From the NCBI GenBank assembly GCA_002701555.1, contig NZVS01000040.1, forward strand, positions 1 to 12,415: 12,415 bases of DNA, read 5' to 3'. Below are positions 7,039 to 12,415 of the stretch, piece after piece. This DNA comes from Alphaproteobacteria bacterium. Lineage in GTDB: Bacteria > Pseudomonadota > Alphaproteobacteria > Micavibrionales > Micavibrionaceae. The position numbers and the translations under genes were made by a program. The notes under the pieces are model-generated. The model worked only from the letters and a program-made list of their open reading frames with translations. It ran no database searches and was not told the DNA's origin. How positions within the stretch are numbered: the first letter of the stretch is position 1; the number at the start of each line of letters is the position of its first letter.

Positions 7039-7665
7039 TTAGTTTTTCTGTAGAATGTGTAAAGCTTCGCCAGGAAGTTTGGACGTAAACTGATTGTCCA
7101 GTGTTTCCGCCCCACTCATCAATCTATAGACGATAGAACCATATATCATGTCCACAGCCAAAGCCGTTTCTATATCCGGGCGAAATTCGCCGGAAGCTTT
7201 TCCGTCTTCGATTAAATCGGCTAAAACCTGCTCGTGCTGAAGCATAAAGCTTTCGTAAAAGGTAACTAGTGTATCCTTGTCTGACTGGGCTTCAGCCATA
7301 GCCTCGATAAGTATTTTTCCATTTTTACCCTTTAAAAGGCGCATGAAACGTTCAAGTTGTTTAACGACAGCATCAGATTTAGTTGATGTAGTGGGTAGGG
7401 GCGGTGTTTTTCCAAGCTGGTGTGACAGAGCATCAAGTACAATTGCGACCTTATGTGGCCACCAACGATAAATAGTGGTTTTACCAACGCCTGCTTTCTT
7501 GGCAATGCCTTCTATCGAAAGATCCTGAACAGAGCTATGCAATAAAAGCCTGTTAGTTGCATCTAGTATGGCGTTTTTAGAGGTCTGACTTCTTGGGCGG
7601 CCTCTTTTTTTTGTTTGTTCTTCGTCAATTGCGGCTTCATGATATTTCAGGTTTTGCGCATTCAT
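7039..7665 (-). CDS. TetR/AcrR-family transcriptional regulator
   Basis: 208 residues. A basic arm KKRGRPR (19-25) resembles a minor-groove-binding tail. The helix-turn-helix spans about 51-72 (IEGIAKKAGVGKTTIYRWWP), a clear TetR signature. The C-terminal ligand domain, about 80-205, looks like the TetR_C_11-type families; its ligand cannot be read from the sequence. A ribosome-binding AAAGG (complement of 7675-7679) lies nine bases before the ATG. It is the first gene of a probable tetR-mscS unit and is divergent to the ATP-grasp gene. The likely targets are its own promoter, mscS and perhaps the ligase gene. Confidence 0.92.
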   Translation of the reverse strand: MNAQNLKYHEAAIDEEQTKKRGRPRSQTSKNAILDATNRLLLHSSVQDLSIEGIAKKAGVGKTTIYRWWPHKVAIVLDALSHQLGKTPPLPTTSTKSDAVVKQLERFMRLLKGKNGKILIEAMAEAQSDKDTLVTFYESFMLQHEQVLADLIEDGKASGEFRPDIETALAVDMIYGSIVYRLMSGAETLDNQFTSKLPGEALHILQKN

Positions 7666-7943
7666 CTGGGGTTGCCTTTATATATTTCTGGTATTTAGCT
7701 ACGGAGCGGCCCGTATATTAAGCTGAAAATGCAACATTTGTAAATTGATAAATGATAAATTTAAGAGCAAGTTGCGTTTTTTTTAAGAGGCAATAGAGAG
7801 TATTTGAACATTAAGACTTTATGATATACTATATGATCATTAGCAAAGTCAGTCGGCATAGATGAAAACGAATGTGTATATAAGGAACATTTCGTCCAGA
7901 TTTACCGTTTGATTTGAAAATAACTTTGAAAAACAGGATAAAT
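7666..7943. promoter_or_regulatory. Divergent tetR / ATP-grasp intergenic region
   Basis: This is the longest gene-free gap, 278 bases. It holds the dyad at 7700-7715, a short GCAAGTTGC palindrome (7767-7775) and two direct copies of TTAAGAG followed by (G)CAA, starting at 7761 and 7783, 22 bases apart. For the ligase gene, TTGAAC (7804-7809) and TATACT (7825-7830) are the best promoter-like pair, but the 15-base spacing is short. AGGA (7935-7938), five bases before the ATG at 7944, is the ribosome-binding site. No stable small reading frame or RNA gene was recognised. Confidence 0.4.
7700..7715. promoter_or_regulatory. Candidate TetR operator (16-base dyad)
   Basis: TACGG-AGCGGC-CCGTA is a perfect 5-base inverted repeat around a 6-base centre, 35 bases upstream of the tetR start. 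On the minus strand it lies directly after a TTTACA / TAATAT promoter-like pair (18-base spacing), where a repressor would block transcription. It is GC-rich within an AT-rich gap, which makes it stand out. Binding by this TetR protein is inference from position and symmetry. Confidence 0.35.
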
Positions 7944-8882
7944 ATGGACGTCTGGATATTGTTTTCAGAAGAAATAGAAGCCCCTACGAACGAAGCTTAC
8001 GAGATAAGAAGATTTCAGGCTATCGGCAAAGAGATGGGTATTAATGTCGAGGTCTTTTCGCCAGAGCAATTTGACCTGTTAGTCACTGATGAAGATAGAA
8101 CTTCGGTTCTTATCGATGGTGAACCAAAATTATTACCAGATTTTCTGCTTCCCAGAACCCCGCCAGTTGAAAATGGTTATTTTTCTCTGGCCGTAATACG
8201 TCAGTTTGAAAGATTGGGCGTTAAAGTTTTTAACAATTCGGCCTGTATTGAAGCAGTAGCAGATAAAATGCATACACACCAGATTTTGGCAGAACATGGC
8301 CTTCCTACACCAACAACGATGCTAGCTAAATTTCCTGTTGATTTAGGTCTGATTGAAAAGCATATCGGGTTTCCTGTAGTTGTGAAAACTCTGCTGGGTG
8401 TGAATGGTACGGGCGTATTTTTAATTGAAGATCACGAGGCTTTTCACGACCTTATGACACTTATTGGAGAAACAAATCCCAATATTCAACTTATTTTCCA
8501 AAAATTCGTGGCTGTTAGCAAAGGGCGTGATTTGCGCGTATTTGTAGTTGACGGTGAAGTTCTTGCCTGTATGGAGCGTCGTGCAAAAGAAGGTGGATTT
8601 AAGGCTAATTTTTCACAAGGCGGCTCAGTGCTCCCTTACGAGCTAGACCAAGCAACAGAAGAATTGGCAATAAAAACAGCAGAAGTTTTAGGAATAAAAG
8701 TAGCTGGTATCGATCTTCTTTTTAAAGAAGAGGGTGGCTTTACTATATGTGAAGCCAACACTTTCCCTGGATTTAAGGGACTGGAAAAAGCTTGTGCTGT
8801 AAATGTACCAGAAGCCATTTTCAAAGCTATGCAAAAGCAGATGGACGAAGAAAAGCTCGTTTCACAAATGGTTGCATCCTAA
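7944..8882 (+). CDS. RimK-like ATP-grasp ligase (alpha-L-glutamate ligase family)
   Basis: 312 residues from the ATG at 7944, chosen because AGGA lies five bases upstream; a TTG at 7914 would add ten residues. The ATP-grasp fold is plain: DKMHTHQILAEHGLPTP (108-122), nucleotide-binding Lys148 in FPVVVKTL, glycine loop GVNGTGV (152-158), RDLRVFVVDGEVLACM (195-210), RRAKEGGFKANFSQGG (212-227), and metal ligands Asp257, Glu270 and Asn272 in AGIDLLF and CEANTFPGFKGLEKA. This pattern is that of RimK/LysX-type enzymes, which use ATP to join an amino acid, often glutamate, to a carboxylate of a protein or small molecule. The substrate cannot be deduced. It does not look like glutathione synthetase. 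It is monocistronic, divergent from tetR, and converges on the LppC-like gene with a 24-base gap and no visible terminator. Confidence 0.87.
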   Translation: MDVWILFSEEIEAPTNEAYEIRRFQAIGKEMGINVEVFSPEQFDLLVTDEDRTSVLIDGEPKLLPDFLLPRTPPVENGYFSLAVIRQFERLGVKVFNNSACIEAVADKMHTHQILAEHGLPTPTTMLAKFPVDLGLIEKHIGFPVVVKTLLGVNGTGVFLIEDHEAFHDLMTLIGETNPNIQLIFQKFVAVSKGRDLRVFVVDGEVLACMERRAKEGGFKANFSQGGSVLPYELDQATEELAIKTAEVLGIKVAGIDLLFKEEGGFTICEANTFPGFKGLEKACAVNVPEAIFKAMQKQMDEEKLVSQMVAS

Positions 8883-8906
8883 GCCCAAAAGAGTTTTACA
8901 ATTCTA

Positions 8907-10103
8907 TCAGAATGACATTGATTTTTGCGCTCTTTCACGAGTAAGGCGCCTGCCATTTTCTATTTCTAATATAGATAAAGATCTTTCGATTAATCCGTCA
9001 TTACGGAACTTAAAAAAGCCGTCAATCCCAGAAAAGCCGGCAGGGTTAGACAACGTGCTGGACGTTAAAGCCTTGTTTTCTGCCACCAGCGATAGAACCA
9101 TTGCGGCAGAGTCATAACCTAAACTTGCAACACGGGGTGGTGTTTCACCATATACTGACCTGTATTTCTGAGAGAAACGGTTTACTTCTGATGGTTCAGG
9201 TCCTGCGTAAATTGCACCCTTTAATGCAGTTTGTGATAAAGCATCATCATCATCCCATAACCCCGTTCCGATCAAGCGTGGTAAGGCCACACCAGACTGG
9301 CGCACCGAATTAATAATTGATGCGGCTTCTGAGCTTCTGGAAGCAAACAAAACGGCGTCAGATTTAGTGGCTGGATTTCTTTGAAGGGCCTGTAATTCGG
9401 AGGCTGCTTGCTGTGCAGAAGTGTAATTTATAACGCGTGGTACTGATAAATTATTGTTTTGTAGAAACCTTTGTGCGGCAGCAGTAACTAAATTACCGTA
9501 CTCACCGGAAGGTGCGACTATGGAAAGATTCCTCATGCCGTTACGAGCTGCGTAATCCAAAACGCGTTCTACTTGGGCGTGCGGAAGAAAACCCATTACG
9601 AAGGTATTGGCCGATGCCTCTGTCCAATCTGTAGTAAATCCGACGACAGGGCGATTGGGGCTTGAAAGCGAATTTAAAGCTTTAACCTCTTGAGCATATA
9701 AAGGCCCAAGTATGATTGTTGCGCCATCATTTATGGCTGACTGGGCTGCGCTTCTTGCAGAATTTGAACTGCCTCCGCTATCGCGAGGTAGTAGTTCGAC
9801 GCTGTCAGACGGGAGATCGAAAACAGCAAGTTGTGCAGCATTCACAAGAGACTGCCCCACAGCTGCACCATTACCTGAAAGAGGTGCCAAAAATCCAATT
9901 TTTACAGCGGCTCCTATGGGCGAAGGGGTTGCATCAGATTGAATTTGAACATTACGATTTTCTGCGCCTGTATTAATTTGAGTGTTTGATTGGCTGTTAG
10001 AATAGCGACCCTGCCACGGTGAGCTTTGTTGCGCTACACACCCAGTGAAAAACAACGCCAAAAACAAGCCAAAGAAAATTTTAAGTGAATGGGTGCTGGT
10101 CAT
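8907..10103 (-). CDS. LppC/LpoA-like lipoprotein, putative penicillin-binding-protein activator
   Basis: 398 residues. A lipoprotein signal ends in FFTGC with the lipidated Cys22, followed by a Gln/Ser/Asn-rich tether to about residue 62. Residues 66 to the end form a periplasmic-binding-protein type 1 fold (VKIGFLAPLSGNGAAVGQSL, ATIILGPLYAQEV, VVGFTTDW, IVAPSGEYGN). This is the LppC family, whose E. coli member LpoA is an outer-membrane lipoprotein that stimulates the PBP1A transpeptidase. The protein here has the C-terminal half only and lacks the N-terminal TPR part of LpoA, as is common in alphaproteobacteria, so activation of a PBP is inferred. A ribosome-binding AAGAGG (complement of 10113-10118) lies nine bases before the ATG. 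The gene is divergent from rsmI, as in E. coli. Confidence 0.88.
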   Translation of the reverse strand: MTSTHSLKIFFGLFLALFFTGCVAQQSSPWQGRYSNSQSNTQINTGAENRNVQIQSDATPSPIGAAVKIGFLAPLSGNGAAVGQSLVNAAQLAVFDLPSDSVELLPRDSGGSSNSARSAAQSAINDGATIILGPLYAQEVKALNSLSSPNRPVVGFTTDWTEASANTFVMGFLPHAQVERVLDYAARNGMRNLSIVAPSGEYGNLVTAAAQRFLQNNNLSVPRVINYTSAQQAASELQALQRNPATKSDAVLFASRSSEAASIINSVRQSGVALPRLIGTGLWDDDDALSQTALKGAIYAGPEPSEVNRFSQKYRSVYGETPPRVASLGYDSAAMVLSLVAENKALTSSTLSNPAGFSGIDGFFKFRNDGLIERSLSILEIENGRRLTRERAQKSMSF

Positions 10104-10105
10104 AA

Positions 10106-11032
10106 ATGCCTGCCTCTTGTAATATTTGTTTCGAGATGAAAAACCCTACACAAAAAAAGCCCGAGACACCAGACTCTAATAAATTCTCTTTTACTTTAGA
10201 GAAGCAAAATCTCGAAAATGCTCTTTATCTCGTTTCTACGCCCATAGGTCATTTAAAAGATATTACTTTGCATGCGCTGGAAATACTTATCAGTGCTGAT
10301 TATATTTTTTGTGAAGATACAAGGGTGACTTCAAAGTTACTTCAGGCTTATGGAATAAAGCGAAAATTATCTGTATATAATGACCATGCCAGCAACGAAC
10401 AGCGAGACGAGATCGTCAAACTCGCCTTAGATGAAAAAAGTGTAGCGCTTGTCAGTGATGCAGGAGCGCCTTTAATTTCTGACCCGGGATATAAGTTGGT
10501 TCGAAATATTTGCAGGAAGGGCGGTAAGGTTATTACAGTACCTGGTGCAAGCTCTGTAATATCGGCTTTGCAATTAAGTGGCCTTCCGTCTGACAGCTTT
10601 TCGTTTTTTGGATTTATACCTTCCAAGTCGAAGGCAAGAGAGGAGTTTCTTTTGACCAAAAAGTTAAATAAAGAAACCCTCGTTTTCTTCGAAACGGTCC
10701 CTAGAATCGTAAAAACGTTGGATGCAATTGACAGCATTTTTGGTGATCGTAATTGCGCAGTCGCTAGAGAGCTGACTAAAAAATTTGAAACAATATATAG
10801 AGGGACTGCAAAAGATATCCTGCTGCAAATGGAAAAAGATACCGTGAAAGGGGAGCTCGTACTTTTGATAGAGGGCTGTACTCTGAACCTAGATAACTCG
10901 CAGAATCTAGAAAATTTACTTAATAGTTACATGGCAGAAATGTCCTTGAGGAATGCCGTAGAAGAAGTTTCTAAGATTTTATCCCTGCCCAAAAAACAGG
11001 TTTACACCAAAGCTTTGGAACTTAAAGAGTGA
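10106..11032 (+). CDS. rsmI: RsmI, 16S rRNA (cytidine-1402-2'-O)-methyltransferase
   Basis: 308 residues from the ATG at 10106. It is a SAM-dependent tetrapyrrole-methylase-fold enzyme that 2'-O-methylates C1402 in the ribosomal decoding centre. Motifs in order are YLVSTPIGHLKDIT (41-54; usually PIGNL, here His), FCEDTRVTSKLL (68-79), ALVSDAGAPLISDPGYKLV (114-132), VPGASSVISALQLSGLP (145-161), FFGFIPSK (167-174), and RELTKKFETIYRGT (221-234). A C-terminal helix-turn-helix-like tail NAVEEVSKILSLPKKQVY follows. The N-terminus is about 30 residues longer than usual; the ATG at 10136 (residue 11) is an alternative, and neither has a good ribosome-binding site. Its start lies two bases from that of the divergent LppC-like gene. 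Its stop overlaps the yraN start. Confidence 0.95.
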   Translation: MPASCNICFEMKNPTQKKPETPDSNKFSFTLEKQNLENALYLVSTPIGHLKDITLHALEILISADYIFCEDTRVTSKLLQAYGIKRKLSVYNDHASNEQRDEIVKLALDEKSVALVSDAGAPLISDPGYKLVRNICRKGGKVITVPGASSVISALQLSGLPSDSFSFFGFIPSKSKAREEFLLTKKLNKETLVFFETVPRIVKTLDAIDSIFGDRNCAVARELTKKFETIYRGTAKDILLQMEKDTVKGELVLLIEGCTLNLDNSQNLENLLNSYMAEMSLRNAVEEVSKILSLPKKQVYTKALELKE

Positions 11033-11379
11033 GGAAATCGTCTTATAGGACAGGTTTGCTGGCTGAAGCATTTGCCAAATGGTTTTTAAGAGCCAAAGGA
11101 TATCGTATTTTGGCGCAGCGCTATAAGGTACGGGGCGGCGAAATAGATATTGTTGCAAGCCGAGGGAAGGTTTTGGCTTTTGTTGAAGTAAAAGCAAGGG
11201 CATCAAAAGAATTGGCAGCTTATGCCATAACAGAAAAAGGGAAAAAGAGAATGACCACAGCAGTAAAAACATGGTTGATGAAGCATCCGGAAGAGGCAAG
11301 AAAGGTAATTAGATATGATGCAATGCTCATAAAATTGCCTTTTTTTATAAAGCATCTGGACAATGCGTGGATGGATTAA
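11029..11379 (+). CDS. yraN: YraN (UPF0102) nuclease-fold protein
   Basis: 116 residues, the usual length. The start is a GTG that overlaps the rsmI stop as GTGA, so translation is probably coupled; GGAA lies about eight bases upstream. The restriction-endonuclease-like core is visible: GLLAEAFAKWFL with Glu13, then GGEIDIV (Glu38, Asp40) and LAFVEVKAR (Glu53, Lys55), the PD-(D/E)xK pattern. The family is widespread and almost always next to rsmI. Its cellular role is unsettled; a Holliday-junction-resolvase-like fold suggests DNA work, but that is fold-level inference. Confidence 0.93.
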   Translation: MRKSSYRTGLLAEAFAKWFLRAKGYRILAQRYKVRGGEIDIVASRGKVLAFVEVKARASKELAAYAITEKGKKRMTTAVKTWLMKHPEEARKVIRYDAMLIKLPFFIKHLDNAWMD

Positions 11380-11428
11380 CATACTGGTAATAGACGCAAG
11401 CAAACGATTCTAACCAGTTTATCCTGAT

Positions 11429-12253
11429 ATGACTTTCACATGTAGCGGTTTCGTACCACTTAAATTTTTATCCTTAATTCTCATTCTTTCTCTATTATCC
11501 GGATGTACCGGTATAGGTATGGCTACCGGAGCAGGCGCTGGTGTCGGTATGGCGGCAGCGCAGGAGGGGGGCATTCCCGCCGCTGTTACAGATCTTAAAA
11601 TTCAGACTGAGATTAACAGCCTCTGGTTTCAGCATGATGTCGAAATTTTCAGAAAACTTGATTTGACTGTTAAACAGGGGAGAGTCCTCGTAACCGGTGT
11701 AGTCCAGGATCCGGAAGCGCGTGTTGAAGCTATACGTATGGCTTGGCAGCCGAGAGGTGTTAAACAGGTTATCAATGAAATCCGTGTGGCGGAAAGTGAT
11801 GGCTTACCTGGTTTTGCCAGAGATAGCTGGATTACTGCCCAGCTGAGAGCCAAGCTTGTTTTTGCAAAGGAAGTGCAATCTATCAATTATACAATTGATA
11901 CTGTACAGGGCGTTGTTTACCTGATGGGGGTTGCGCAAAATCAGGATGAGCTGAACCGGGCAATAGATATTGCGCGCAATATATCTGGTGTGAAGCAAGT
12001 TGTAAGCTATGTAAAGTTTGCGGGTCAGCCTTTGACAGAAGAAGAACTCGAGGCTAGACGTGAGGCGTCCATGACAACAACTGTTGTAGATGACGGGACT
12101 ACAACAACAACTACTGTTTATGAGTCGCCCTCAGGTGAGTGGCCAAGCGAGACAGTCCGAGCTGTTCCAATGAACCAAAGTGAATATATATACTCACCAA
12201 ACGGTAGCACCAATAGTGGCAGACCTTCTGTTCAATCAGAGCCTCTTCAGTAA
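11429..12253 (+). CDS. BON-domain outer-membrane lipoprotein, DolP/YraP-like
   Basis: 274 residues. A lipoprotein signal ends LLSGC with Cys26, then a Gly/Ala-rich stretch GMATGAGAGVGMAAAQ. Two BON domains follow, at about 54-120 (KIQTEINSLWF, LTVKQGRVLVTGVVQDPEAR, GVKQVINEI) and 131-199 (DSWITAQLRAKLVF, YTIDTVQGVVYLMGVAQNQDE, GVKQVVSYV). This is the layout of E. coli DolP (YraP), which binds anionic phospholipids and supports outer-membrane integrity and BAM function. The location beside rsmI and yraN agrees. A tail of about 70 residues rich in Thr, Ser and Pro (residues 215-230 mostly Thr) goes beyond the usual DolP length. No Shine-Dalgarno is evident before the ATG, but the lipobox requires a start at or near it. 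Confidence 0.9.
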   Translation: MTFTCSGFVPLKFLSLILILSLLSGCTGIGMATGAGAGVGMAAAQEGGIPAAVTDLKIQTEINSLWFQHDVEIFRKLDLTVKQGRVLVTGVVQDPEARVEAIRMAWQPRGVKQVINEIRVAESDGLPGFARDSWITAQLRAKLVFAKEVQSINYTIDTVQGVVYLMGVAQNQDELNRAIDIARNISGVKQVVSYVKFAGQPLTEEELEARREASMTTTVVDDGTTTTTTVYESPSGEWPSETVRAVPMNQSEYIYSPNGSTNSGRPSVQSEPLQ

Positions 12254-12262
12254 GATATTTTT

Positions 12263-12415
12263 ATGACATCTTTGTCGGGTACAGTTATTACGGAACAATT
12301 GAAAGCGATCGGCGCGGGGCAGGATATTGGGTATTCTGCTGCCGAGCAGGGTATCTTAATAGCTTCTCTCAATCACCCAGGGCGAGGAGTAGAACGTTAT
12401 AAAGTCCATCTTCAC
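12263..12415 (+). CDS. Partial: N-terminus of a SirB1/transglutaminase-like family protein
   Basis: An ATG nine bases after the BON-lipoprotein stop opens 51 codons to the window edge without a stop. The visible part contains EQGILIASLNHPGRGVERYKVHL. It resembles the start of SirB1-type transglutaminase-like proteins, which carry an 'ALLIAxxxxPxxDxxxYxxxLD' segment; Asp is replaced by Gly-Val here. The catalytic region would lie beyond the edge, so the assignment rests on one motif and on its place at the end of this operon. The short gap indicates co-transcription with the upstream gene. TAAGA (12251-12255) is a weak ribosome-binding candidate. Confidence 0.6.
   Translation, partial: MTSLSGTVITEQLKAIGAGQDIGYSAAEQGILIASLNHPGRGVERYKVHLH

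Noticed and set aside
7862..7912. A 16-codon frame ahead of the ATP-grasp gene, considered as a leader peptide.
   Set aside because: No ribosome-binding site, no run of a regulatory amino acid and no attenuator hairpin after it.
7944..8882. Glutathione synthetase (gshB), which often lies near rsmI-yraN in alphaproteobacteria.
   Set aside because: The motifs RDLRVFVVDGEVLACM and GGFKANFSQGG follow the RimK/LysX pattern, the gene is on the far side of the LppC-like gene, and GshB-specific features are not apparent.
11376..11390. TTAA-N7-GTAA at the end of yraN, considered as a second CtrA-type box for the BON lipoprotein gene.
   Set aside because: One mismatch in the core and overlap with the yraN stop codon; too weak in AT-rich DNA.
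11383..11418. ACTGGT / ACCAGT inverted repeat between yraN and the BON lipoprotein gene, considered as a terminator.
   Set aside because: Six-base stem with a 24-base loop and no T run; not a credible intrinsic terminator.

Overview
The window looks like the chromosome of a moderately AT-rich Gram-negative bacterium, most likely an alphaproteobacterium. The evidence is the divergent LppC/LpoA-like lipoprotein gene facing rsmI-yraN-BON lipoprotein, an AhpC/AhpD (not AhpF) peroxidase pair beside a two-cysteine OxyR, a large type I secreted RTX protein, and a TTAA-N7-TTAAC box of the CtrA type. The genus cannot be fixed from the sequence alone. No RNA genes, insertion sequences, CRISPR arrays or phage genes were found. 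No stretch longer than 300 bases lacks a gene; the longest is the 278-base gap at 7666-7943.

Left part (1-3261, minus strand): a cysteine-free 1029-residue secreted RTX protein. It has an N-terminal beta-rich domain, a long Ca-binding nonapeptide array interrupted by a C-type-lectin domain, a second array, a jelly-roll-like domain and a type I secretion C-terminal target region. The first 27 codons of a second protein with a near-identical N-terminus begin at 81 on the same strand and run off the left edge, so this is a tandem family of secreted adhesin-like proteins. The 90-base gap between the two genes carries the CtrA-type box.

Peroxide-defence module (3378-5664): oxyR on the minus strand diverges from ahpC on the plus strand, and ahpD follows ahpC. 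A strong intrinsic terminator lies between ahpC and ahpD, and a bidirectional terminator closes ahpD against the convergent mscS. AhpC reduces peroxides; AhpD is the expected thiol reductant for AhpC; OxyR is the expected peroxide-sensing activator.

Middle part (5663-8882): a TetR-family regulator and an MscS-family channel form a minus-strand pair. A RimK-like ATP-grasp ligase is transcribed divergently across the 278-base gap, which carries candidate operators.

Right part (8907-12415): the widespread envelope/ribosome cluster. An LpoA/LppC-like lipoprotein (minus) diverges from rsmI (16S rRNA methyltransferase), yraN (nuclease-fold protein), a two-BON-domain lipoprotein resembling DolP/YraP, and the start of a SirB1/transglutaminase-like gene cut by the right edge. 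The E. coli lpoA-yraN-diaA-dolP/rsmI neighbourhood is recognisable, but diaA is absent.

Most of the window is conventional. The points most worth a second look are the tandem lectin-RTX paralogues with their CtrA-like box and the terminator inside ahpC-ahpD.
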